Below, piece by piece: positions 30,616 through 41,159 of a stretch of DNA of 64,000 bases. Origin of the DNA: Dipteris shenzhenensis (lineage: Eukaryota > Polypodiophyta > Polypodiopsida > Gleicheniales); NCBI GenBank assembly GCA_047967505.1, contig CM106538.1; one strand, written 5' to 3'. Each line of letters opens with the position of its first letter. The first letter of the stretch is position 1. The notes under the pieces are model-generated. The model had not been told where the DNA came from. It searched no databases and saw only the letters and a program-made list of their open reading frames with translations. Both the position numbers and the translations under genes were made by a program.

Positions 30616-33047
30616 TTACATTATCGCCCAAATGGCCATCAGAGTGTGTATCGTATCTGTCCAAGTACTGGCCAAGATCTGAGAAGGGTGAACCTGAGAA
30701 CCCTCCAAAGCCTCAGTGCACCTGGCTCTCCAAATGTGCCATGCTGCAATGCTAGCTAGGATCTCCCATGGAGAGTCGACCGAGGAGTGAGCAGCCCTGA
30801 AAAGAGTGGCCGGAACATCCTCTAGAGAGCACGACTCCACAAGGTGTCGTCGGATGTGAAGAGCCCAAGAGGAGTCAAGTCTCTCAAAAAATACTTGGGG
30901 CCCTGAAAGAGTAAGCCAAGCCACTGATCCCCAAGTCATATAGAAAGGTAGGCGAACAAAAGTACTGAAAAGTCTTGCAATCCCATAGGCAGTGCTGTAT
31001 TCTCTGCGAGTCAGCAGAAATCTGAAAGTTCTCCCAATGAGGAGCTCTGGCAGGCTTCCAACCCCTAGAGCTGAGCTGGAATTTCCTGGCATTACTGAGC
31101 GTGTAACGAAAGAAGGGGATGCCCTTCTCTCGGTGCCCTTCATCTATCCATTCCCATTCCCTAGGGTCCCACTGCAAAAACTTAATTGGGACACCTCCAT
31201 AGAGCCATAGCCTCCATGAGCCAAGGGCGAGGAGAAGCGGGTCAGGATCCAAGTACCACTGTGAAAGAGAGCCATGCTCCATGAAGCCCACTATCTTGAC
31301 TGGCTAAAACGGTACCTCCAACAAGATATCGTCTGTGGATCTGGACAGCCTGCCCCCCGAAGAAACATCAAATACTAAGGCATCCTCATGTGGGTCAAGA
31401 AAAGCAATCACCTGTAAAGGAACTCCCAATTTGGAAAATGCCCCCATCTAGGTGGAGCAAGTAATAGGCATGTCATCTGTGTCCACCCAATCCAAGGGCA
31501 AGGCTGCTTCAATCTGTTGGACTCTCCCTGCACTCCCTCTGAGATTAAGAACCATCTGGGCCTGTTGGTCTACAGGAAGCTTCCTGAAGGCTTTCTATGC
31601 TCCCACTTTAGATGCAGGGCCCCTCTCCCATCTTGGCCACTGCATATAAGGAGAAGCTCCAAGTGGTCTGCCAAGCTCATCCAAAATCCTGTCATTCCAC
31701 ATGATAGGCTGCCTTTCAATCTCTTCACGGGTGGATGGGGGAATCCTGCGAAGAGTACTCCTGAAGCTGGCCCATGCTTTCAAGATAGCAACCATAAGAG
31801 GGGAAGAGGGAGACCTGAGGTGGGCTGTGGTGAAAACCCATCTAGTACTGTGTGTCCAATCCTCTCCTGAAGTGGGCGTGCGAGACTGTATGCATTTGAT
31901 AAAAAAATCCTTCCAAGGCTCTTGTCCTGGCATAAGCCCTCTCACAACGAACTTGCAGAGTAAAGCTCTGCACTATAGATCTGGGTCGATGATATTCAAA
32001 CCCCCTTCTCTTGTAGGAAGAATCAAGGTCTCCCAAGCCACCCTGGCTGTAACATCAGTTGTGCCATCTAGACCACTCCATAAAAAGTTTCGTACAGGCC
32101 TCTTAAGCTGAGTGATAAAATCCCTAGAGTGGCACCAACAAGAGCATACACACCATGCTGTGGCTAGAAGAACCTGGTTAACCACCACCACCCTGGAGGC
32201 CAAGTCAAGTTTGGCTGAGCTCCAGAAAAGGAGCTTTCTTCTGATGCTTTCCAACACCGGAGCAAACTGTTGTGAGGGAAAGATGCCCACCCCAACCTAG
32301 CAGCCCAAATATCTGACGGAGAAGCCCCTCTATACCCAAGTGAAGCCAATATCATTACCCCAATCCGGAGTGTCATCCTCGCAAATCCAAAAACCATTGG
32401 ATTTATGCCAATTAATGTGTGCACCTGCAGCCGTGCAAAACAAATCCAAGGCTGTCCGGAAGGAAGCGAGTGTCCTGGGGGAGGCATCCAAAAAAACAGC
32501 CGTGTCATCTGCCAACTCACTATCCAGGAGCTCTTCTTCCCGGCGGATAGGAAGCCTCAGCCCATAAATATCAGCTTGAGATCTAATGTAGATACTCATA
32601 GCTTCCGCCACAAATAGAAAAAGAAACGGGGCAAGAGGACATCCCTAGCGGACGGATCTGGAAATCTGAAACCTGTCCCCTCTTACCTCCCCAATGAGCA
32701 ACTGGCTATGGGCTGGTCTGTAGAGAGAGGATACTCCTCTAATCCATGCATCTGAAAAACCAAAGCGAGATAGAGTACCCTCTAAGAAATCTCAGTCTAC
32801 TCTGTCGTAAGCTTTCTCAAAGTCCACCAAGAGTAGAATGGCCAATCTCTGGCCGCTTTGCATGGCCCATCTCGAGGCCTCCCAAAATGAGAAAATATTA
32901 TCAAAAATACTTCTGCCATGCACAAACCCTGTCTGCGTGTCATGAATCAAATTTGGAAGAAAAACCTGTAGCCGTAGACTGATGGCTTTCGCCAAAATCT
33001 TGTAAAAAGTGCCCAAAAGAGTGATGGGTCTCCATTGAGACACAAGA
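30616..33047 (-). pseudogene. LINE1 ORF2: RT palm to C-terminus
   Basis: Minus-strand frames give LVSQWRPITLLGTFYKILAK and LLLVDFEKAYDRVD (33,103-32,792), the catalytic box LADDTAVFLDASPRTLASF (about 32,500), ASRVVVVNQVLLATAWC and FLWSGLDGTTD (32,290-31,973), then GGVPIKFLQWDPREWEW and a C-terminal tail to 30,616. Stops and several shifts interrupt it. Both catalytic Asp are kept. It is closely parallel to 1,036-3,430. Confidence 0.8.
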
Positions 33048-33052
33048 TTCCT

Positions 33053-33404
33053 TGTTGAGATATCGAGCTCCACTCGCGATATGCCAGGGTGACTGTTGTG
33101 CATTTATGTCACCGACTTGTTGGCTGGAGATGCGGTTGGTACACCGCCCACGAATAATAGCTGGATGACAGCTATCCTTATCTACACTAGTTCGTGGCTC
33201 AGTTAGTATGCCACCTTAGTTAGTTGAGTTTGGTTTGAGACCCACATATAGGGTTCTTCTATTTCTTTGTACTAGAGTTCTTTTGGCTTTCACAACTAAG
33301 AAGAGGAAAACTGTTTTCAGCCTCCACCTTTGTGTGTATTCCCCCATTGTGATTGTGAGAAAGCCTCAAGTGAGACTCCTTCCCTCTCTCCCACTATCTT
33401 CACA
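33053..33404 (+). repeat. Copia 5' LTR
   Basis: It has TG...CA ends. It carries 8 bp (around 33,110-33,118) absent from the 3' LTR. It would provide promoter and polyadenylation signals. No exact TATAAA is present in the usual place, and CATATAGGG (33,245-33,253) is the closest candidate. Confidence 0.95.
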
Positions 33405-33417
33405 TGGTATCAGAGCC
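33405..33417 (+). promoter_or_regulatory. Copia primer-binding site
   Basis: TGGTATCAGAGCC directly abuts the 5' LTR. It matches the 3' end of initiator Met-tRNA, the standard primer of plant Copia elements. Confidence 0.95.
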
Positions 33418-33950
33418 TTATTCGTGGTAAGGAGCTCAAGAAAGCAAGCCAAGTTCGTGGTGTCCTGGTAAGAGGACCAGTGTTGCTTTCCTATTTCGAG
33501 TTTGGGAGCAAATCTCTGTAGGTAGCACAGCCAGAAGTGCAAGAGTGCACTGTCTCAGATTGAGACGCCCTTCGCGGTGTGGCAAGAGCGCAGTATATGC
33601 TGCGGGTAAGGGCAAAGCTCTTCGTGACGTTATTTTTCTGATTCGAGGTCATTTCGGGGCCCGTTTTGGAGACGGAAGTTCTCCGCAGGCACTCAGAAAA
33701 AGGCCCTGTTTTTGCTGTGCGACCACTGTTCTGCGGGTCGATGAAAAGTTGACGCAGAAATTGCATCGTATGCTTGTGTGCAGAGATATTGGGAGTTGCA
33801 GATTCATGCCTGTTGCCTGTTGATGCAAAATCGTCACTAGGAAGTGACTGTGTGGTGAAATACCACTTTCGTCAGTTTTGCAGATCTGCCCATGTGAGGC
33901 AAAAAGCTGTGTTTTTTGCAGTGACAAAATATTTTGCAGTGTTCTATAAT
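33418..33950 (+). other. Copia untranslated leader
   Basis: The 530-bp leader contains no convincing gene and none of the CCGTAC clusters seen in the H1, H2, F and LINE2 leaders. TTTTTGCAG and TTTTGCAG words occur near 33,910-33,940 before the gag region. Confidence 0.6.
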
Positions 33951-35196
33951 GGCATATCTGATTCTCTTTCACAGATTGTCACTGAAAAGCTTGACAAGAA
34001 CAACTTCCAGGCATGGAAGTTTAGAATGACGAATTTTCTTGATGGGAAAAGGCTATTGGGAATTCATTACAGGAAATGAAGAAGAACCTGTTCTTCCTAA
34101 TGTTCCCAGTTAACAGGAAATGCAGGCATTCAAAGGATGGCATGAGAGAGCCAGGAAAGTTATGTACTGGCTGTCTATCAGTATTTCAGACTCCATGATT
34201 GTGCATATTCAGGATGCAAGTACGCCAAAGGAGGCATGGGATACTTTGGCAAAAATGTACAGCACAAATACGCAAGCCAGGAAAATGCAACTCAAACAGG
34301 AGTTGCACAATGTGCAGAGAGAAAATTTGAGCATAAATGACTACCACATGAAAGTGAAGAAAATTGCAGATGCACTTGCTTCCATTGGGTCGCCAGTGGA
34401 TGATGATGATTTGGTTTCTGTGACCTTGAATGGTCTAGGAAAGGATTATGCACAGTTCCGGACATCCATTGCCGTCCGTGAAAAATTTCCTGATTTTGAG
34501 GAGCTGATTGCTCTTCTAATTTCTGAAGAGCAGAGAAATGGTGGTGCATCTTCTTCAGCAGGAACTTCAAAAGAAACTGTCTTCTACTCAAATGCTGGCA
34601 GAGGTAGAGGCAGAGGTAGAGGAGGCCGATCTGCAGGCCGTGGTAGAAATCAGAATATGCAGCAAACGCAAGAAAACCAGTCCTATGCAGGAGGACGTGG
34701 TAACTCTAGAGGCAGGGGGAGCCAAAGAGGCCGTGGTAGATGGCAGAGAGGCCAAAATGCAAACAGCAATATTGAATGCTACTATTGTGGCAAAATAGTT
34801 CATATGGCTAAGGACTGCTATAAAAAGCAGAATGACATTATGAATGGAAAATTGCAGCAAGGCAATTATGCATCTTCTAGCAGGCAGGGTGATGACAGAA
34901 ATGAGCATCTATTTATGGTGCAGCATATGACCAATTCTGTGACAAGTGCAGAAGAACAAAATGATGTGTGGTATGTTGACTCAGGTGCGTCAAACCACAT
35001 GACAGGTCATGCAGAATGGATGCAAGATGCAAGGAAAATGGAAAAGCCAGGATTTGTGGAGACTGGTGATGATACTGCACATCCTATTGTGCAGATTGGC
35101 AAAATTCCTTTGTCTATGCAGGATGGGAAAAAGAAATACTTGTCTGATGTATTTCATGTCCCGAACATCACCAAGAACCTGGTTTCTGTTGGTTAG
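33951..35196 (+). pseudogene. Copia gag and protease, frame broken
   Basis: The gag start region reads EKLDKNNFQAWKFRMTNFLD in one frame, shifts near 34,050, meets a TAA at about 34,111 and continues in the 34,120-35,196 frame. There the capsid part has SISDSMIVHIQDASTPKEAW and LNGLGKDYAQFRTSI. An Arg/Gly-rich tract (RGRGRGRGGR) precedes the knuckle CYYCGKIVHMAKDC, which keeps all four ligands. Protease shows VWYVDSGASNHMTGH with the catalytic DSGA at about 34,980. The frame ends at a TAG (35,194-35,196) after FHVPNITKNLVSVG, and the same frame continues beyond it. Confidence 0.9.
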
Positions 35197-38100
35197 ATGG
35201 TTGAGCAGGGCTTGCAGGTCAGATTTAATCCTCATGGATGCTTTGTTGAGGATATGAAAAATAATGGTCGCTTGATAGCAAAAGGAAAGAAGAAGGACAG
35301 GATGTTTACGTTGGATGCGGACATGCCTGAATTGAGTGCAGCAATGTTTGCACATGGGACCGGTGTAGTTGCAGATATTGATATCTGGCACAAACGCATT
35401 GGTCATGTTAATATAGAGCGACTTAAATCAATGCAAGCCCAAAATATTGTTGCAGGTCTGCCTAAATTCAAGGTTGCAGAAATGCACAAGGTTTGTGAAG
35501 CCTGTCAATTTGGGAAACAGGCAAGGAAACCTTTTCCTAGGCATGTTCAAGAGAGTAAAAGCCATTGGAATTAATCCACTCTGATGTGTGGACTACAAAA
35601 GCTGCATCTATTGGAGGCTGTCACTATTTTGTCACATTTATTGATGACTTCAGCAGAAAACTGTGGGTGTATTTTATGAAAAAGAAAAGTGAAGTGTTTG
35701 GGCACTTCAAAGCTTTCAAAGCTATGGTGGAAAAAGAAACAGGCCTGCAAATAAAATGCCTAAGGTCAGATGGAGGGGGAGAGTACCTCTCAAATGAGTT
35801 TGCAAGGTTCTTGCAAGAGCATGGTATAAAGCAGCAATATTCATGCAGTCATACCCCACAGCAAAATGGAATTGCAGAAAGAAAAAACAGGCATATTGGA
35901 GAGGTATCTCGGGCTATGCTAAATGAAAAAGATCTACCAGATTATTATTGGGCTGAAGCAGTTGCTACAGCAGTCTATATAATGAACAGGACTCCCACTG
36001 CAGCAATACATGGCATGACGCCAGAGGAGATGTATACTGGTAGGAAACCAGATATTTCTCATTTGAAGATTTTTTGTTGCATTGCCTATGTCCATGTGCC
36101 AGATGAGTTGAGGTCCAAGTTGGATCCAAAAGCTGAGAAGTGCGTCTTTATTGGTTATTCTCTGCAGCAGAAAGGGTATAGATGCTATAACCCTTCTACA
36201 CGTAAGTTCACAGTGAGCAGAGATGTTGTTTTTTATGAGATGAGCAGCTGGTATAAACCAGTAAATGTGATGATTGATGTAGATGCACAAAATGGTAATG
36301 CTGCACAGAATGCACAACAGCAATCACAAAATATCAGTGGACCTGGAGTGTCCTCTTCCAGTGGTTCACATACTTCGCCATGGACAGGCAGATTGAGATC
36401 AGGAGAATCCCCTCAAAGCAATGCAGAGAGTGGTACGCAGGTATCACGAAAAGGAAAAGAGAAGGTAGATCAGCCCATGTTTGATGTGAATGTAGGTCAC
36501 TCTTGTGTGGATGGTGAATCCAGTGGCTCAGAACAGAGCATTGATGATGAGTTGGGTATTCCTTCTGTTGTTACACCTGGAGTAAGGAAGACCAGGGATG
36601 TTTTGAGAGCACCTGGAAGTGAGCCTATTTTGCGGAGGTCTACCAGGGTTAGGTATCCTGTGGATAGGCTGAAATATGATGGATTTACAGCCATTCACTA
36701 TGCCTATATGGTCAAAGTGATACAGGAACCAGAACCCACTTCTTTTGAGCAAGCCATGGGAAATGAAAAATGGGAGAAAGCCATGGATGAAGAAATGGAT
36801 GCCTTGGATGCTAATGCTACATGGGAATTGGTGCCTTTGCCTAAAGGCAAGAATGCAATTGGTTGTAAGTGGGTTTATAAGATCAAGCACAATGCAGATG
36901 GTTCTGTGAATAGATACAAGGCAAGATTAGTTGTCAAGGGGTATGCACAGACATATGGCATTGATTATGAAGAAACTTTCAGCCCGGTTGCAAGGATGGC
37001 AACCGTAAGAGCAGCCATTGCTATGGCTGCATCAAAGGGATGGTCTTTACATCAGATGGATGTAAAGAATGCCTTCTTGCATGGTGATTTGCAAGAAGAG
37101 GTCTTTATGGAGCAGCCAGCAGGTTATGTTCATGCTATTCATCCCGAGTTTGTTTGCAGGTTGAAGAAAGCCTTGTATGGCTTGAAGCAAGCACCTAGAG
37201 TATGGTCTGACAAGATAGGACAGTATCTTGTCACTATTGGCTTTCAGATTTCCAAGGCAGATTTCTCACTCTATGTGAGAAAAACAGAGAAAGGGATTAT
37301 GCTGCTGGTCATTTATGTTGATGATTTGATCATCACAGGTGATAGTGATGAAGATATCCTTCATGTGAAAATGCTATTGAGGCAGAAGTTTGAGATGAAG
37401 GATTTGGGAGAGATGCGTTATTTCTTGGGCATTGAGATGATTAGATCACCAAGTGGGATACAGCTCTTGCAGAGGCAGTATGGATTGGACATGCTGTCCA
37501 AATATGGGATGACAGGCTGTAAGCCTATTTCAATTCCTTTGGAGCAGAATGTGAAGCTGAGCGCAGATGCAGGTGAGCTTCTGGAGGACCCTACTATGTA
37601 CAGATGCATAGTAGGAAGTTTGATTTACATGACTATTACCAGGCCAGATTTGAGCTATGCTGTTGGGTTGGTAAGTCAGTTTATGCAGGCTCCAAGGAAA
37701 CCGCATTTGGATGCGGTTAGACGCATACTCAGGTTTGTGAAGTCCACATTGCAGTATGGACTATTTTATGAGGCTGGGGTTCAGATACAGTTGCATGGAT
37801 ACACTGATGCTGATTGGGCTAGTAGCATTTCAGATAGACGATGTACCAGTGGATATGTGTTCTCTTTTGGGAGTGCTGCAGTCACTTGGAGCAGCAAGAA
37901 ACAGCCTACAGTTGCCTTGTCGAGCACAGAGGCTGAGTACAGGGGTGCAGCAATGGCTGCATGTGAGGTAGCTTGGTTGCATAAGCTACTTTATGATATG
38001 CATCAGTCTATAGATGGGCCGGTTGTCATTTATTGTGACAACATGAGCAGTATACATTTGGCAAAGAACCCAGTCTTTCATGCTAGAACAAAGCACATTG

Positions 38101-38315
38101 AGGTGCATTATCACTATGTGTGGGAGAAGGTTTTACTAGGTCTTATTGATCTAGTTTATGTCAGCACAGAGGATCAGGTAGCTGACATATTCATGAAAGC
38201 ATTGGGTGCAGAGAAGCTGCACAAGTTCAGAGACCTGCTTGGTGTGCAGGATTTGGGATTGAGCTTGAGGGGGAGTGTTGAGATATCGAGCTCCACTCGC
38301 GATATGCCAGGGTGA
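35197..38315 (+). pseudogene. Copia integrase, RT and RNase H
   Basis: The GAG-pre-integrase zinc finger (WHKRIGHVNIERL, then CEACQFGKQ) lies at 35,390-35,520. A 1-base shift near 35,565 leads into a 916-residue open frame. Integrase has HSDVW, RSDGGGEY and QQNGIAERKNRH, which carry the D, D and E of the catalytic triad. RT spans about 36,730-37,480 with WKWVYK-type start, LYGLKQAPRVWSDK and IYVDDLIITGDS. RNase H has GYTDADWASSISDRR and LSSTEAEYRG, and ends ARTKHIEVHYH. The frame runs 40 bp into the 3' LTR. Every catalytic motif is intact, so this part was functional recently. Confidence 0.95.
38262..38275 (+). promoter_or_regulatory. Copia polypurine tract
   Basis: A purine-rich TTGAGGGGGAG run directly before the 3' LTR primes plus-strand DNA synthesis in LTR elements. 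It overlaps the last codons of RNase H. Confidence 0.8.
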
Positions 38316-38619
38316 CTGTTGTGCATTTATGTCGTTAGCTAGAGATGCGGTTGGTACACCGCCCACAAATAATAGCTGGATGACAGCTATCCTTATCTAC
38401 ACTAGTTCGTGGCTCAGTTAGTATGCCACCTTAGTTAGTTGAGTTTGATTTGAGACCCACGTATAGGGTTCTTCTATTTCTTTGTACTAGAGTTCTTTTG
38501 GCTTTCACAACTAAGAAGAGGAAAACTGTTTTCAGCCTCCACCTTTGTGTGTATTCCCCCATTGTGATTGTGAGAAAGCCTCAAGTGAGACTCCTTCCCT
38601 CTCTCCCACTATCTTCACA
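38276..38619 (+). repeat. Copia 3' LTR
   Basis: It is 344 bp, with all five single-base differences to the 5' LTR being G/A transitions. It is followed directly by TTCCT, the right target duplication. Confidence 0.95.
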
Positions 38620-38853
38620 TTCCTATTACCCCCCTTTGGAATGAGATGAATGAGACAATCTGTGAGTGAGTCCGGCATCTCACCAGAGTCCCACACGCCC
38701 TCCAGGGCTGATGTAATGTGATCACCAATCTGCTCCCAAAAAGTAATAAAAAAGGAGGGGGTAAGTCCATCTGAACCTGGGCACTTGCCCTTGTGAAGGG
38801 CAAGTAATGCAGTCTTGAATTCTGCATTGGTGAAAGGTGCATCCAGAGAAACA
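38620..38853 (-). pseudogene. LINE1 RT N-terminal piece beyond the Copia insert
   Basis: The minus-strand frame gives APFTNAEFKTALLALHKGKC, then SDGLTPSFFITFWEQIGDHI and LIHLIPKGGNRN, and stops at the Copia junction. It continues at 33,047 on the far side. The copy is 5'-truncated at 38,853. Confidence 0.85.
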
Positions 38854-38863
38854 TAGAACACAC

Positions 38864-38896
38864 ATTTTTGACTCACCTTGGCTTCATATTCCAACA
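38864..38896 (-). repeat. D 3' LTR, right piece
   Basis: ATTTTTGACTCACCTTGGC to ATTCCAACA is the reversed start of the family A LTR. It is separated from its other piece (30,162-30,379) by LINE1. CCCCC follows, the reversed polypurine tract. Confidence 0.75.
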
Positions 38897-40241
38897 CCCC
38901 CGCATGAAGGCAAGGTGAGAGACTACTGGAATGGAACCAATAATAGAACATGACAATGACGGTCATCAAACCTGTGCATGCCGATCTAGAACTAGACATG
39001 GCTCCCACACAATCTCAGAGGCAAGTGAGCATGGCTCAGAGGCTAGTGAGCATAACATAGAAAGCTCATCTAGCATGGCTCAGAGGCTCATCATGCATGG
39101 ATGCATGATCAACTCAGAGGTCTAGGAGACCAATGCACCAACATCCTGGAACTCTCAAGCGAGGCCTGATAAACAAATAGACCTATCAATGCCAATACAT
39201 GGCTCCCACAGTACATCCCTCCTTGGCTTCATGACAGGACATGTTAGGAAGCCACACACCAAAATAGAAAAACCAATACATCTGTTTAGGAGGACTATCC
39301 AAGGCAGAGGACCTTTAGACTCAATGAAAACCAAACACTCAATACATATCATTTTAGGGGGACTACTACCCAGGGCAGAGGACCCCAAAATACATCAAGT
39401 TGTAGTAATTAAAAAATAGATTTCTTATGATAAGAGAGGTCCTCCAAGTAGCCACTGCACACGTGTGCACATCCCTGCGAGACAATGACGATGTTGAAGA
39501 AGCGCTAGGCAGGAATGCCCCAAAAGATGTGTCGGTAAAGTCCATGGGGTAGCTAGATGGAGCACTCACATAGTGACTCTCAAAATGGCTAAGGGAGAGT
39601 CACCGATGTCGAAGTATAGGCCAGAGGTGTCATGAGGACTTGGAGAGTCGGTCAAAAGTGGAGCTCGGACACCAAGGACAATCGGGCGGTAATCAGAGAA
39701 GTTGGAAAGTGTTTGGAGCTCACATCAAGCTTAGAGCACAACTCCAATAGAATGTCGAGCAGAAGGAGAAAATGGCGGGCTGGATTAGAGGTCAACGATG
39801 AAGAGAATTGACAGCTCCACATTGAGCTGGCTGCATCATGCTTGGGCTGTCAAATCATTGAGCTCCAGAACAAAATTCGCGCATAGAAACAAATTTCGTC
39901 ACTTCTTGCAAGGGCTGTAACTTTTCACAGAAAATTCGGATTGCAATGATGTAAAAACAAAATTTGTAGTACTCAAGGTCCTCTACAACTTTGCTGAAGA
40001 CACAAAAGCCATGATTCTGCTTCTATCTCCGGATAGAAGCAGAACATAGTCCGCAGGTCGTAGAAAGATGTAGCTGAAGGAAGGAGAAGAGAGATGGCAG
40101 ATCATGGCGTGCAGAAGAGAGATCAAGGAAGGAGAGAAGAGGGCAGTCTTTCAAGGAGGAGGAGGTAGAGTAGCTTCATTGGCCTCCCTCACCTCAACCT
40201 CTTGGAAGGGAAAGAGAAAGAGAGAGCAGGGCTAGGAACAT
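38897..40241 (-). other. D interior: post-gag region and leader, no gag
   Basis: Near the 3' LTR it matches the A1 and C post-gag regions, including the motif pair and the small frame with WIVLLNRCIGFSILVCGFLT (39,155-39,388). Near the 5' LTR it matches the A1 leader (39,730-39,880). The gag between these is gone, apart from an unrelated-looking frame at 39,366-39,569. D thus resembles a non-coding deletion derivative that could move only with help. Confidence 0.65.
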
Positions 40242-40256
40242 GGCTCTGATACCATA

Positions 40257-40562
40257 TGAAAGGACATGGAAGCTAGCTAGGAACGGAATGGAAATATGGA
40301 AAGGATAATGAAAGGCAGAATGGAAAGGAAAGAAAGTACAAGTGCAAGGCAATAACCAAAATACTCACAATGTATTCATAGCTTGATGTTGACTGTTGTG
40401 ATAGACAATAGACAAGTACAACACTATATAGTGTGACACTAGACTCTAGAGAGTATCTCCCAATATGACACGTGTCACGTCTAGGACTCACTAGACTATA
40501 AAACACCACCTAGACCACCTAGAACACATATTTTTGACTCACTTTGGCTTCATATTCCAACA
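40257..40562 (-). repeat. D 5' LTR (family A variant)
   Basis: It is 306 bp, starts TGAAAGGACATGG and ends CATATTCCAACA in window orientation. It has the reversed block CTATATAGTGTGACACTAGACTC, a promoter-like TATATAG shared by family A. Confidence 0.8.
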
Positions 40563-40567
40563 CTCCT

Positions 40568-40885
40568 TACTATCTCCTGGTGACATTTGCCTTCTCTCTC
40601 CTGGTGACACCTGGACTTGTATCTTTGCATTGGCATATTGTACTCATCCCCCCATTTTAGGGGCGGTTTCCTTGCATCTAGTTTACTTTGTATTTAGGCT
40701 CAGATTTGACATTATGTACTTTCACTTGCATTGTATTGCGTAGCACTTAGATGATATTCGACGATGCCTCTTCTTTGTGGCACGTTGATTTTGTGCTATC
40801 TTGTATGCAGAGTTCTTGATGTCCCATGGGCCCATTTTGGCCTTTAGTGGACAATAATACACTTTCTTTCTTTCTTTCTTTCTCC
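40568..40885 (+). mobile_element. (TTTC)n-tailed retroelement copy
   Basis: It ends GGCCTTTAGTGGACAATAATACACTTTC with a (TTTC)n tail at 40,861-40,885, matching the ends at 10,097-10,147 and (reversed) 13,650-13,720. Two CTCCTGGTGACA copies (40,575 and 40,599) precede it. No protein is recognisable. It may be a SINE or the 3' end of an unidentified LINE. Confidence 0.45.
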
Positions 40886-40981
40886 ATGATGACATTTATC
40901 TTCTCCCTCCATGATGCACAACTCCATTCTCTCTCCTGGTCACACTCCCATCTCTCTCCACAAGGTCAAAAGGTCATTCCG

Positions 40982-41150
40982 CATCCTCTAGTTTTGGTGG
41001 AGTGAACAAGGAGGCTCGGTGTCCTCTAGCTTTGGTGGAGTGAACAAGGAGGCTCGGTGTCCTTTAGCACTAGTGGTGGATGAAGAAGGAGGTTCGGTAT
41101 CCTCTAGGCTCGGTGGTGGATGTAAAAGGTAAATTCATGTCCTCTAGCTT
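40982..41150. repeat. Minisatellite, about 38-40 bp unit, four copies
   Basis: Units begin TCCTCTAG, followed by TTTTGGTGGAGTGAACAAG and GAGGCTCGGTG. Copies start near 40,987, 41,025, 41,063 and 41,103, with a partial fifth at 41,143. The first two are almost identical and the later ones diverge. Confidence 0.8.
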
Positions 41151-41159
41151 TGAGCCATC

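Larger units (their letters stand above)
33048..38624 (+). mobile_element. Young Copia LTR retrotransposon inserted in LINE1
   Basis: The target duplication TTCCT is at 33,048-33,052 and 38,620-38,624. The 5' LTR is 33,053-33,404 (352 bp), the primer site 33,405-33,417 and the 3' LTR 38,276-38,619 (344 bp). LTRs start TGTTGAGATATC and end CTTCACA. They differ by one 8-bp indel and five substitutions, about 1.5%, so this is the youngest large insert here. Gag, protease, integrase, RT and RNase H are all present in Copia order, but four lesions break the frame: a shift and a stop in gag, a TAG after protease, and a shift before integrase. Confidence 0.95.
30380..38853 (-). mobile_element. LINE1 copy split by a Copia element
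   Basis: Poly-T at 30,380-30,393 marks its 3' end. TAGAACACAC at 30,370-30,379 and 38,854-38,863 is the 10-bp target duplication. LINE1 sequence is 30,380-33,052 and 38,620-38,853, and between them lies the Copia insert. The 5' end is truncated inside the RT fingers (ASFTNAEFKTALLALHKGKC region at 38,760-38,850). RT reading crosses the insert between LIPKGGNRN and LVSQWRPITLLGT. Confidence 0.88.
30157..40567 (-). mobile_element. D: gag-less LTR element holding LINE1 and a Copia
   Basis: The 5' LTR is 40,257-40,562 and a reversed primer site GGCTCTGATACCA is at 40,242-40,254. The leader and post-gag region fill 38,897-40,241. The 3' LTR is split by LINE1, with pieces at about 30,162-30,379 and 38,864-38,896. 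Removing LINE1 rejoins CACCTAGAACACAC to ATTTTTGACTCAC, the sequence seen intact at 40,520-40,545. CTCCT occurs at both ends (30,157 and 40,563), a tentative target duplication. No gag or pol remains. Confidence 0.68.
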
